This document shows positions 46,301-53,708 of a DNA stretch of 64,000 nt, piece after piece. The DNA is from Thalassospira profundimaris. GTDB taxonomy: Bacteria; Pseudomonadota; Alphaproteobacteria; Rhodospirillales; Thalassospiraceae. A model generated the notes under the pieces. It ran no database searches, had not been told where the DNA came from, and saw nothing but the letters and a program-made list of their open reading frames with translations. The DNA is taken from positions 161,622 through 225,621 of the forward strand of contig NZ_JPWI01000008.1 in assembly GCF_003326795.1 (NCBI RefSeq), read 5' to 3'. Every line of letters begins with the position of its first letter. The first letter of the stretch is position 1. Made by a program: the position numbers and the translations under genes.

Positions 46301-46591
46301 AATGGATGGCGACGTCGCAAGGTTAACAGCCAGCGCCCCGATAAAGACGGCTGGAAAATATCGCCAGCCCCAGACAATCAGGGCGGCAAGCGCAATCCCG
46401 GATGGCGGCCAGACAAGGGTGACGCTGCTGCCAAAAAAGGGCAGTTGCAAACCGGCATAACCAAAAAGGAAATAGGCAAGTGCAATCGCCAGAGCGCGCA
46501 AGATATAGCGGCGTTGCAGCGTCAAACGAATTCCCCTTTCCCCCATGCGCGACACGTCTGTGTGTCTTCTCCTTAATGTAAGGATGCGCAA
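43316..46591 (-). CDS. MASE1-CHASE hybrid sensor histidine kinase
   Basis: 1091 residues if started at 46591; a start at 46546 (MGERGIRL) is also plausible. A MASE1 membrane region occupies about 30-330 (LPFFGSSVTLVWPPSGIALAAL). A CHASE periplasmic sensor follows (EASLREELGRATDALVAVKTL, RPGIAALEWAPFI), then another membrane segment, HisKA (FIAHMSHEFRSPMTSILGYTEL, His near 701), HATPase (NLVSNAIKFTKYGN, GTGLGLAICQRMVE) and a C-terminal receiver (AVLMDVHMPVLDGIEA, Asp near 1005). It probably relays phosphate through an Hpt protein elsewhere. The end overlaps a terminator of the opposite gene. Confidence 0.92.
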   Translation of the reverse strand: MRILTLRRRHTDVSRMGERGIRLTLQRRYILRALAIALAYFLFGYAGLQLPFFGSSVTLVWPPSGIALAALIVWGWRYFPAVFIGALAVNLATSPSITLAFLIASGNTIAAIGPALLVRRFCGTYPIGLFRNMLIFLSLGCVLSPALSALFGATSLSLVVIGNFGQFPQIWQGWFLGDLVGAIVVGPLVMRLMKWRQFGRMGQHYGELVFICVAAIVISSAVQTTPLVSKPEFLFIFVSLPFVIWGATRFGLLGATLVNTIIVADIIVFAALGNNTFGSVGINTGLRNLYGYLIAVSVGTLFLAGGLERISFITTRARDGRLSDDVHRMRRTLSIVIGVIGFGVSSLASWYTYSQLVAAERVSTEQYRLAFEASLREELGRATDALVAVKTLFDVHGSVSANTFDAMIAPWVSRRPGIAALEWAPFIEGRARALIEENAALRGVPDFQIRELVDGKRQAAAQRDGYYPIFFVFPRSGNEAAIGFDLASEETRRRALETALLTGNVTLTEPIKLIQSNSAVATALAFLSVENRRNPDGPPLGLAVGVLRLTDMITRAARVARMPLDFEIHLADLKSRSDAQLIYSNRPTDYAIDHIQHELERPFNPTVSNFTFGYRDWTIVLHPTKSALASLHYWQPWAILVFGSMISILLLIYLRSLNRTEKYVVDLVARRTEELENASTAAERAMNQAQQADRAKSEFIAHMSHEFRSPMTSILGYTELASDSLDNKDFSVETLRGYLSTIRGAGRHVLSLIGDVLDISKIEAGRLILEEVPFDLRGICEEVTSMMLVPARAQNNRLHLEIPADMPRWVTGDPVRFRQVLTNLVSNAIKFTKYGNIHVTVTPTTVTDDDLGFRISVRDEGIGIPANKLETIFEAFAQVETSTSRRYGGTGLGLAICQRMVEAMGGKIRVDSQEGTGSTFWFELTLPRSSAAAAAENAEIEAQTDEDLEKVPVTGRNLLLVEDIEINRILAQKLLEQQGHIITPAANGQDALDILAKQDFDAVLMDVHMPVLDGIEATRQIREFDDPVKATIPILALTADISNDNLAVFRAAGFDAHCTKPLDIKAINSELMRLESRMLDNRRAAQQKTAP

Positions 46592-46709
46592 CGTGATTTT
46601 GAATACGGTTTCGACGCAATCACGGATGATCAGGATGAAAAAAATATAACAGAATCTGGCAAAAGCCGATGGCGGGGCATTTCAGTGCCTGTCGCGGGTT
46701 TTGTGCGGG

Positions 46710-47330
46710 TTACTGACTGCACCATAAAACGCGCGCGACCCAGTCAATCTGATCAGCGGGGATGAACCGGTCTTCAAAGTCGGGGTTGAACGATTTCAGC
46801 TCGACGCCAAGCGCGCCGCGCCGGATCAGTTCCTTTGCCAGAACTTCGCCATCAACCGTTTTGACGACAACCCGGTCATGGGGGCGGATGTTTGATGCGG
46901 GGCTGACAATGATCAGATCGCCATTGCGAAATACCGGCGCCATTGAGTCCCCGGAAATCCGCAAGCCATAGGCGGTCGGATCATGCAGGGCCGGAAAAGT
47001 GATGTCTTCCCATGATCCGCCAACCGGATAACCGGCATCGTCAAAAAATCCCTGATTGCCAGCCTGCGCAAAGCCGATCACCGGGATGCGCCCGGCCCCA
47101 TTGCCATCAACCAGTTCGGAAAATTCACGGAAACTGACATCGGTCACCGCAAGCACCTTGGAAATGCTTTCGGTCGAGGGCCAGCGCGCCTTGCCCTGTG
47201 TGGTGGTGCGTTTGGACCGGTTGAATGTCGTCGGGTCAAGCTGTGCCAGACGCGCAAGACCGGACGGTGTCAAACCGTGATCTTTGGCGATCTGGTCAAG
47301 GGCGGCCCAAATTTTCTGATGTCGGATCAT
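46710..47330 (-). CDS. S24-family (LexA/CI-like) HTH repressor
   Basis: 206 residues with aggatggg before the ATG. The N-terminal HTH (KDHGLTPSGLARLAQLDPTTFNRSKR) is linked to a LexA-like peptidase domain with catalytic Ser in YGLRISGDSMAPVFRNGDLI and Lys in GEVLAKELI. Ala-Gly bonds in FAQAGNQG and DDAGYPVG are possible self-cleavage sites. Such proteins de-repress after DNA damage or act as developmental regulators. The virion cluster begins 9 kb away, but a link is not shown. Confidence 0.87.
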   Translation of the reverse strand: MIRHQKIWAALDQIAKDHGLTPSGLARLAQLDPTTFNRSKRTTTQGKARWPSTESISKVLAVTDVSFREFSELVDGNGAGRIPVIGFAQAGNQGFFDDAGYPVGGSWEDITFPALHDPTAYGLRISGDSMAPVFRNGDLIIVSPASNIRPHDRVVVKTVDGEVLAKELIRRGALGVELKSFNPDFEDRFIPADQIDWVARVLWCSQ

Positions 47331-47418
47331 GACCCATCCTAGCAGGGGGGCGGGACGCAGTCGAAGGAATTTATTCCTTATCGCTCGGGGATTTTACAGG
47401 CGGCAACAGACCGCCCGG

Positions 47419-48747
47419 CTAAGCCTTGGCGATGGCCAGATTGGCGATATTGTCAAACAGGGTGACTTTGCCCATCTGCCCGCCCTTAAGCAGCATCGGC
47501 AGGCCATCAAGGCTGTTCTGTGCGCTGTCATGTGTTTGGGCATGGGCACGAATGACCGGCGCACCGGCATCGAAATCGGCAACATAGGACAGGCTGTCAA
47601 TGCCAAGGGCCTGAACCGCAAGGCTTGACGTATCGCCACCGGCAATCAAAAGGAAACCAAGTGCTACCGACCGGCTGATATCGGCGATGAAACGCGCGCT
47701 GGCCTGTGCAAGGTCATGGCTGGCAATCGTGTGATTGCGGTCATCAGACAGCGACACCAGAAGGTTCTTGCCGTCTTTCAGGGCCGAAAGACATTCGTCT
47801 TTCAACAGATTGACGGCATCGGGATCAAGCAGATCAGATGGAGACACGCGGTATTTGACATAGTTCTGTGCGCTTGCCACCTGTTCGGCGGTCAGGGGTG
47901 ATCTGCTTCCGGCAAAGGCAAAGACCGGCCCTGCGCGCCGCGATGCTTTGGCAGCATTTTGCGGCAGGGGCGGGAATGACGGAAACAGGGCCTGTGCGAC
48001 GCTGCTTGCACCAATGCACAGGATCGGGGCGGATGTGGCGATCTCATGAAGGGCTTCGCCAATCGTCAGAAGATCGTTTTCATCTGACACATCAAACAGG
48101 GTTTCGGTTTCGCCAGTGGCGATCCGGCGTTTGATTTCGGCAATCAGGGCGGTGCGCCCTTGCCGGATCATGGTGAAATCAATCAACCCGACACTGGACC
48201 AGCCCTGTGTTGCCAGATGGCGACGAAGGTCGGCCTCGCTCATCGGGGTGACCGGGTGGTTTGCCATCACCGGATGGCGGTCAATGCGGTGGATTTGTCC
48301 CGCACCGACACCGGCAAAAAGATTGCCAAGGAAACAGAACCGGCGCAGTGACGGCTGTCCGCCGATGATGGCTTTCCATTTTGCACCAACGGACTGCGCA
48401 TAACGATCTGCAACGGTGGCAATATTGCCGGTTTCCGGTGCGCTGTCGAAGGTCGAGCAGATTTTGAAATGATAGATGCCACAGCGGGCTTTTGCCAGCT
48501 GGCTTGAAAGTTTGCCGATGGTGGCAACGCCGTCTTCGACCCCCATAGCACGAAGCGACGTTGCAACACCAAAGGCATCGAGGCTGCCAGGGTCTGAACC
48601 CGGTGACCCGTGACCAACGTCGTCTTTGTGTTCCGACATATCCGGAGCAGTCAGATACAGGCGTGCAGAAAGTCCTGCCCGGGCCAGCGTGGCCAGCGTA
48701 TCGGACGCCCCGGTGAAGTCATCAGCACAAAAAACGAGTTTGGTCAT
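47419..48747 (-). CDS. Four-carbon acid sugar kinase family protein (DUF1537, OtnK/OiaK-like)
   Basis: 442 residues from the ATG at 48747. The N-terminal domain opens MTKLVFCADDFTGASDTLATLARAG, the family hallmark. The C-terminal ATP-binding domain has FLLIAGGDTSSLAVQALGIDSL. Family members phosphorylate threonate, erythronate, 3-oxo-tetronate or 3-oxo-isoapionate. The gene starts 2 bases after the RuBisCO-like gene, in an operon with a VOC protein and a TRAP importer. It probably makes the phosphorylated substrate of the RuBisCO-like enzyme. The precise sugar acid is not known. Confidence 0.88.
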   Translation of the reverse strand: MTKLVFCADDFTGASDTLATLARAGLSARLYLTAPDMSEHKDDVGHGSPGSDPGSLDAFGVATSLRAMGVEDGVATIGKLSSQLAKARCGIYHFKICSTFDSAPETGNIATVADRYAQSVGAKWKAIIGGQPSLRRFCFLGNLFAGVGAGQIHRIDRHPVMANHPVTPMSEADLRRHLATQGWSSVGLIDFTMIRQGRTALIAEIKRRIATGETETLFDVSDENDLLTIGEALHEIATSAPILCIGASSVAQALFPSFPPLPQNAAKASRRAGPVFAFAGSRSPLTAEQVASAQNYVKYRVSPSDLLDPDAVNLLKDECLSALKDGKNLLVSLSDDRNHTIASHDLAQASARFIADISRSVALGFLLIAGGDTSSLAVQALGIDSLSYVADFDAGAPVIRAHAQTHDSAQNSLDGLPMLLKGGQMGKVTLFDNIANLAIAKA

Positions 48748-48749
48748 TG

Positions 48750-50021
48750 TCAGCCTCGTGCCCCATAAAATGCCAGGGCTTCTGACAGGGCAGGGTTGGT
48801 TTTGGCATGTTGTTCGAGACTGACACCGGCTTCGCAGGCTTCCCATGCCTGACGCAGACTGGTGATGCCCGCCGCAGGTCCCGACGGATGGGCAAGGATG
48901 CCACCCCCGGCCAGGAACATGAAATCAGCCGATCCGACCGCCTTGCAGGTGGCCGGAACCGTGCCAGCCCACTGGCCCGACGAAAAGACCGGAAGAACGC
49001 GATCTTCATCGCCATTGCCAGCGGCAAGCGGCTTGCCACACAGTTGGGCCGATGCTTCGACTTCGCTGTCTTCATCACAGAATTTACCGCCCATGCCATG
49101 GACATGCATGTGATCCATACCCGCCAGACGATACAGCGTCTGATAGGCCGGATAGGCCATGCCGATCATCGGATGACGCGACAGCGCCCCAAAGCCGTTG
49201 CGATGCCCGTGCAGGACAAGGCCGGTCGATTTGCGCAAGGTCTGAAGGGCTGAAAGACCCGTCCAGTTCATGCTGACCATCGCGCATGATCCGCCTTCTT
49301 TTTCAATCAGGTCGGCATGGTGACGCATGGCATCGGTTTCATCGGTGATGTTAAAGGCAATCATCACATCGCGCCCGGTACGATCCCGATAACGACGGAC
49401 CTGATCCATCACGGCCGGGATGCGTTCGGCAAGCGGGGCGGATGCCGGATTGGCGCAGACTTCATCATCCTTGATGAAATCGACACCGGCTTCGCAAAGC
49501 TGCCCGACCAGACGGGCGATATCGTCGCTGCGCAGGCCGACATTCGGCTTGATGATCGTGCCAAAGAACGGGCGACAATGGACATCCATGCGATCGCGCG
49601 TGCCCTTGGTTCCGGCCACCGGATAATCATAAAGATCGCGATAGGCCTTGGGCACTGTGACATCAATCAGCTTAAGCCCGGTGATTTCGCCCAGATCATA
49701 AAGATTGCCCGAAACCGTTGCGGCCAGCGTCGCAAGGTTTTTGCCGATATTGCCAGTCGGAAAACCGATGCGGATCTCGGCCCGGCGATAGGGGCCGGTG
49801 ATGCCGCGCTCAGTCAGATAGGCACTATGCAGGCTGGGGTGATTGACCGGGGTCAGTTCGCGGACTTCAAGCACACGCGCCGAACAGCGTTCGCGCAGCT
49901 CGTCGGTTTCACCTGCTACGCGCACGAATGTTCCGCTGCTTTGTTCGCCAGCCATGATGGCGGCGATCTTTGCAGGATCCATCGGCGTTTCGATAAGATA
50001 GCGGGCTTCGATCAGGTCCAT
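48750..50021 (-). CDS. RuBisCO-like protein (decarboxylase/isomerase type, not CO2-fixing)
   Basis: 423 residues, slightly shorter than true RuBisCO large subunits. Key positions are kept: Lys158 (GTIIKPNVG, equals RuBisCO Lys175), the carbamate Lys184 with Asp186 and Glu187 (VDFIKDDE), Lys313 in GGKF (loop 6), phosphate-site Ser347-Gly349 and GGG 372-374. Asn160 replaces RuBisCO Lys177, which marks it as RuBisCO-like. Relatives in apionate/isoapionate pathways (OiaX type) act on the product of a DUF1537 kinase, and such a kinase is encoded next door. It probably cleaves or rearranges a phosphorylated acid sugar. No small subunit is present. Confidence 0.9.
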   Translation of the reverse strand: MDLIEARYLIETPMDPAKIAAIMAGEQSSGTFVRVAGETDELRERCSARVLEVRELTPVNHPSLHSAYLTERGITGPYRRAEIRIGFPTGNIGKNLATLAATVSGNLYDLGEITGLKLIDVTVPKAYRDLYDYPVAGTKGTRDRMDVHCRPFFGTIIKPNVGLRSDDIARLVGQLCEAGVDFIKDDEVCANPASAPLAERIPAVMDQVRRYRDRTGRDVMIAFNITDETDAMRHHADLIEKEGGSCAMVSMNWTGLSALQTLRKSTGLVLHGHRNGFGALSRHPMIGMAYPAYQTLYRLAGMDHMHVHGMGGKFCDEDSEVEASAQLCGKPLAAGNGDEDRVLPVFSSGQWAGTVPATCKAVGSADFMFLAGGGILAHPSGPAAGITSLRQAWEACEAGVSLEQHAKTNPALSEALAFYGARG

Positions 50022-50024
50022 GGC

Positions 50025-50564
50025 TCAGATTTCCGAAAGCGACGGGAAAGGACGGATCGGTTCAGAACCGTCCCAGTCAATCGAGGCTTCATAGATCGAC
50101 TTGAACAGACGGCCTTTCGGACCGACAACTTCGGAAAGTTCGATCACGGTGCCCGGATGCATTTCGCGGTCAAAATAGACAAAGCGACCATTGTCACCGA
50201 CCTTGCCGCTCATTTTGACGTTGAAGCCCTTGCTTTCCATCAGGGCAAGGTCATCATCAAACTTCTCGGTCCAGTAGGCGACATGTTGCAGGCCGACATT
50301 CCCGGCCTGGGTAAAGTCGCGATACATGGACGGCGCGTCATTGCGGGTCTGGATCAGTTCGACCTGAACGTAACCGGAATTGGCAAGTGCGACCGAGTTG
50401 TGGACGTCATAGGCCTTGCCGTCATAACGGTAATCCTCGATCGGCACGCGCGGGTTATAGTACCAGGGGCCGACACCCATGGTCGTGGACCAGTATTCCA
50501 TGGCCTCTTCGATATCGGGCACGACATAACCGAGCTGGCGAATTTCACCAAGAAATCTGCTCAT
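50025..50564 (-). CDS. VOC/glyoxalase superfamily protein in the RuBisCO-like operon
   Basis: 179 residues, ribosome site gtgagg. VOC modules begin GEIRQLGYVVPDIEEAMEYWSTTMGVGPW and VGLQHVAYWTEKFDDDLALMESKGF. The likely metal ligands are His in LQHVAYW and Glu in TVIELSEV. The nearest recognisable relatives are glyoxalase_4 / methylmalonyl-CoA-epimerase-like proteins. Placed between the RuBisCO-like enzyme and the TRAP permease, it may be an epimerase, isomerase or lyase in the same pathway. Its reaction is unknown. Confidence 0.8.
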   Translation of the reverse strand: MSRFLGEIRQLGYVVPDIEEAMEYWSTTMGVGPWYYNPRVPIEDYRYDGKAYDVHNSVALANSGYVQVELIQTRNDAPSMYRDFTQAGNVGLQHVAYWTEKFDDDLALMESKGFNVKMSGKVGDNGRFVYFDREMHPGTVIELSEVVGPKGRLFKSIYEASIDWDGSEPIRPFPSLSEI

Positions 50565-50574
50565 GTTTCCTCAC

Positions 50575-51852
50575 TTAATCCAGAAGGTTGGGCAACCAGA
50601 CAGAGATTGCCGGTATGCAGGTCACTGCGAGCAGCGACAAAAACAGCGGTAACAGGAAGGGCAAGGCGCCCCGGATCACGCGGTGCAGCGGCATCTTGGC
50701 GATGATGCTGACCATATAAAGGCTCATGCCGACCGGCGGGGTCAGAAGCCCGATCATCAGATTGAGAACGAACACGATGCCAAGTTGCAGCGGATCAACA
50801 CCGGCCGCCGTCATGGCAGGGGTAATGATCGGTGCGATGATCAGGATGGCGGCAATGGATTCAAGGAACATGCCGACCACCAGCAACAGCACATTGACGA
50901 TCAGAAGCAGCACCAGCGGATCGCTTGAAAGCCCCAGAAGGAACTCGCTTGCCGTTGCCGGCAGGCGATCCATGGTCAGGACCCAGGCAAACAGGGCGGC
51001 GGTGGCAACGATGAACAGGACATTGCCCGTGGCATCGACACTGTCGCGTGCGGCAATCAGAACACGTTTGAGATCAAGCTGCCCATAGATGAACTTGCCG
51101 ATCAAAAGCGCATAGGCAACCGTGACACCGGCCACTTCGGTCGGCCCGAAATACCCCGAAATCAGACCGCCGATCAAAAGAACCGGGGCGGCAAGGGCAG
51201 GAAGCGAGACGACGAATTTGCGGGCAAAGGCCGCAAGGCTGAATTTCACCTCGTCACGCGGCAATTTATAGATGCGCGCCATCACGGCAACCTGTGCCAT
51301 CAAAAGGATGGTGATCAGGATGGCCGGAACGATGCCTGCAATCAGAAGCTTGACCGCTGATACGTTCGAGACCGACGCAAAGATGATCAACGGAATGCTT
51401 GGCGGGAAGATCGGACCGATGGTGGCTGCCGCCATGGTGATGCCCGATGCAAACTCGGAAGAATAACCCTGTTTGCGCATCATCTTGATCTGAACGGCAC
51501 CAAGGGCCCCGATATCGGCAAGGGCCGCACCCGACACGCCCGAGAAAATCAGGCTGACCAGAACGCTGACCTGTGCGGTCCCACCCCGGATCCAGCCAAC
51601 CATCATGCGGACCAGTTCAAACAGATGGTTGGTCACACCCGACAGGCTGAGAAGATTGGCGGCAAAGATGAAAAGCGGCACGGCCAGAAGCGGGGTTGAA
51701 TCAAGCGCATTGACCGTGCGCTGCGCCAGAACCGCCATCGGCAGGTTAAACAGGATCATCACCACAGCCGATGACAGGCCCAGACAGACCGCAATCGGCA
51801 CACGAATGATCATGAGTGCGAGAAACAGGATAAGAAGGGTTGCACTCATCAT
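50575..51852 (-). CDS. TRAP transporter large permease subunit (DctM)
   Basis: 425 residues, about 12 membrane segments. Family blocks include RVPIAVCLGLSSAVVMI, LFSGVSGAALADIGALGAVQIKMM, GPIFPPSIPLIIFASVSNVS and LLTPPVGMSLYMVSIIAKM. It forms the ion-coupled channel of a tripartite ATP-independent importer, with the small subunit and binding protein encoded directly upstream. It overlaps the dctQ stop. Confidence 0.93.
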   Translation of the reverse strand: MMSATLLILFLALMIIRVPIAVCLGLSSAVVMILFNLPMAVLAQRTVNALDSTPLLAVPLFIFAANLLSLSGVTNHLFELVRMMVGWIRGGTAQVSVLVSLIFSGVSGAALADIGALGAVQIKMMRKQGYSSEFASGITMAAATIGPIFPPSIPLIIFASVSNVSAVKLLIAGIVPAILITILLMAQVAVMARIYKLPRDEVKFSLAAFARKFVVSLPALAAPVLLIGGLISGYFGPTEVAGVTVAYALLIGKFIYGQLDLKRVLIAARDSVDATGNVLFIVATAALFAWVLTMDRLPATASEFLLGLSSDPLVLLLIVNVLLLVVGMFLESIAAILIIAPIITPAMTAAGVDPLQLGIVFVLNLMIGLLTPPVGMSLYMVSIIAKMPLHRVIRGALPFLLPLFLSLLAVTCIPAISVWLPNLLD

Positions 51853-52427
51853 TTGCGGGAATCCCCAGACGATACCTGTTCCGACATTTCCTCGGCGATG
51901 GCCTTGGCAATCGGGTTTTCGTCTTCTTCGGTGTCAAAGTCAGAAGCAGGTTCGGTGCCGGTGATCAGGCGATAGAGTGCAACAATCAGCAAAAGCACAA
52001 TCGCGATCAGAACCGGCGCATAAACTGCATAATTCGAAAGGTTGAGCGACGGGGTGGTGAATTTGCCCGCACGGATCAGAAACTTGTAAAGACCAAACAG
52101 GAAGATCCCTGCAAATGCGCTGATCAGCACATAATTGGAAAATCGCAGGATCGCCTTTCCGCAAGGCCGCAGGGCGCTATAAAGCAGATCAATTGCGATA
52201 TGACGGTTGTGCAGCATCAAGGCCGGAACGGCAAAGAACACCAGGGCGATATTGGAAATGCGCGACAATTCATCGGCCCAGGGCAGGCCAAGATCAAAGA
52301 AGTTGCGCAAGATCACCTGACCAACCACCAGCACAGCCATCAAACCCAGCATCAGCATGGATAATGCGGTCATGAAGCGGCAGATGCGGTCCAGTCCCCT
52401 GTAGATCGGGGAATTCCTGTACGGCAT
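51849..52427 (-). CDS. TRAP transporter small permease subunit (DctQ)
   Basis: 192 residues with four membrane segments (ALSMLMLGLMAVLVVGQVILR; LSRISNIALVFFAVPALML; LRFSNYVLISAFAGIFLFGLY). The LPWADELSRIS motif is the DctQ signature. It pairs with the large permease. Its stop overlaps the dctM start. The C-terminal tail is acidic and probably cytoplasmic. Confidence 0.9.
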   Translation of the reverse strand: MPYRNSPIYRGLDRICRFMTALSMLMLGLMAVLVVGQVILRNFFDLGLPWADELSRISNIALVFFAVPALMLHNRHIAIDLLYSALRPCGKAILRFSNYVLISAFAGIFLFGLYKFLIRAGKFTTPSLNLSNYAVYAPVLIAIVLLLIVALYRLITGTEPASDFDTEEDENPIAKAIAEEMSEQVSSGDSRK

Positions 52428-52461
52428 GACGATACCTGAATAAAAGCGGGATAAAAGGGGC

Positions 52462-52500
52462 GGGCGACATCCCTGAACGCAAGGTTCCCTGATGCCGCCC
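52462..52500 (-). promoter_or_regulatory. Stem-loop between TRAP binding-protein and small-permease genes
   Basis: gggcgacatc and gatgccgccc can pair (one mismatch) around an inner partly complementary loop. On the minus strand it is followed by gccccttttatc. Such hairpins after binding-protein genes often protect or partly terminate the mRNA, so more binding protein than permease is made. Confidence 0.5.
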
Positions 52501-52508
52501 TGATCGTT

Positions 52509-53519
52509 TTATTTTACAGCAGCGATCTGTTCGAAATACTTGCCGTATTTGTCGTCAAAACGCTCGTGGACGAGTTTCTCGACACCGGCGCGGAAGGCCG
52601 CAACATCAAGACCGTCATCCGGACCAATGATGGTCATGCCGGCATCCTTAAGCTTCTGAAGATCGCCTGCTTCCTTATCAAGGATCATCTGGGAGGCTTT
52701 CTGACGAACTGTTTCAGCCGCCTTGGTGAGGCCGTCCTTGATGTCCTGCGGGAAGCTCTGCCACAGGTCTTCGTTGATCACGACGATCTCGGCGGCCGAA
52801 ATATGACCGGTCAGCATCATGTGCGACTGAACATCAAAGAGCTTGTGGTCAACTGCAACGTTTACCGGGTTTTCCTGGCCCTGAACGATACCGGTTGCAA
52901 GGGCGGTCGGGACTTCCGACCAGTCAACCGGAACCGGGGCAGCACCAAGGCCCTCGACCGCGGTCAGATAAACCGGGGACGGAATGGCGCGGATTTTGAC
53001 ACCAGCCAGATCAGCAGGCGTCTTGACGGCCATATTGGCGGTCAGCTGACGGGTGCCGAAATAGAACGCATACAGGACGCGCATGCCGGTATTGTCGATC
53101 AGACCCTGATTAAGTTCGGCCATGATCGGGGAATTGATGTCGACAACCTTCATCAGGTGATCATAGTCGCGATACAGATACGGGGTGTCGAGCACACCGA
53201 AATCTTCGTAAAGCGAGCTCAGCGCACCAGCGGTATTGTGCGAAAGCGCGATGGAACCCATCGAAACGCCTTCGGCCAGTTCCTGAATCTTGCCAAGCTG
53301 GGAGGACGGGTAAACATCGATCTTGACCGCGCCATTGGTGTTCTTGGCGACTTCTTCGGCCAGCCAGTCTGCCTGCATGCCAACAACGCTGGTCGGCGAG
53401 TTCATGTGGCCGTAATTCAGTTCATATTCCTGCGCCTGCGCGCCGTGTGCGATCACGGCAAACGAAGCTGCCGCTGCAAAGGTGGTCGCGAGCTGGCGAA
53501 ACTTTTTATGCATAGCCAT
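52509..53519 (-). CDS. TRAP transporter solute-binding protein (DctP)
   Basis: 336 residues with a signal peptide (TTFAAAASFAVIAHGAQAQ). The DctP fold shows NYGHMNSPTSVVGMQADWLAEEVAKNTNGAVKI, TPADLAGVKIRAIPSPVYLTAVEGLGAAPVPVDWSEVPTALATGIVQGQENP, with the conserved Arg of LAGVKIRAIP that binds a substrate carboxylate. It binds an organic or sugar acid in the periplasm. A strong ggagg site precedes the start, and the LacI operator region lies upstream. Confidence 0.93.
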   Translation of the reverse strand: MAMHKKFRQLATTFAAAASFAVIAHGAQAQEYELNYGHMNSPTSVVGMQADWLAEEVAKNTNGAVKIDVYPSSQLGKIQELAEGVSMGSIALSHNTAGALSSLYEDFGVLDTPYLYRDYDHLMKVVDINSPIMAELNQGLIDNTGMRVLYAFYFGTRQLTANMAVKTPADLAGVKIRAIPSPVYLTAVEGLGAAPVPVDWSEVPTALATGIVQGQENPVNVAVDHKLFDVQSHMMLTGHISAAEIVVINEDLWQSFPQDIKDGLTKAAETVRQKASQMILDKEAGDLQKLKDAGMTIIGPDDGLDVAAFRAGVEKLVHERFDDKYGKYFEQIAAVK

Positions 53520-53660
53520 GGTTTCCTCCCATGATGGTTTATGAGCGTTTTGACGGCAGAACGCACCTTTGAAAGATATGTTCGTACCTTATCTGTTTTC
53601 CGGTCGGGATTGTTATATCTTTTCCCTTGAATGGACGCAGAATACGTGAAACATTTTGCC

Positions 53661-53693
53661 TCATCAAACATCATAAAATGATGTGTTTTGATG
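53661..53693. promoter_or_regulatory. Candidate LacI operator between dctP and lacI-like genes
   Basis: A perfect core palindrome acatcat-aaa-atgatgt (53668-53684) is flanked by catcaaa on the left and ttttgatg on the right. It lies in the divergent region of the TRAP/RuBisCO-like operon and its LacI-family regulator. Binding by that regulator is inference. Confidence 0.55.
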
Positions 53694-53708
53694 TTTTTTG
53701 AGGATCAG

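Noticed and set aside
46710..47330. Phage repressor controlling the virion cluster
   Set aside because: It is 9 kb away, beside unrelated genes and on the other strand, with no operator seen in front of the virion genes. A chromosomal S24 regulator is the safer reading.
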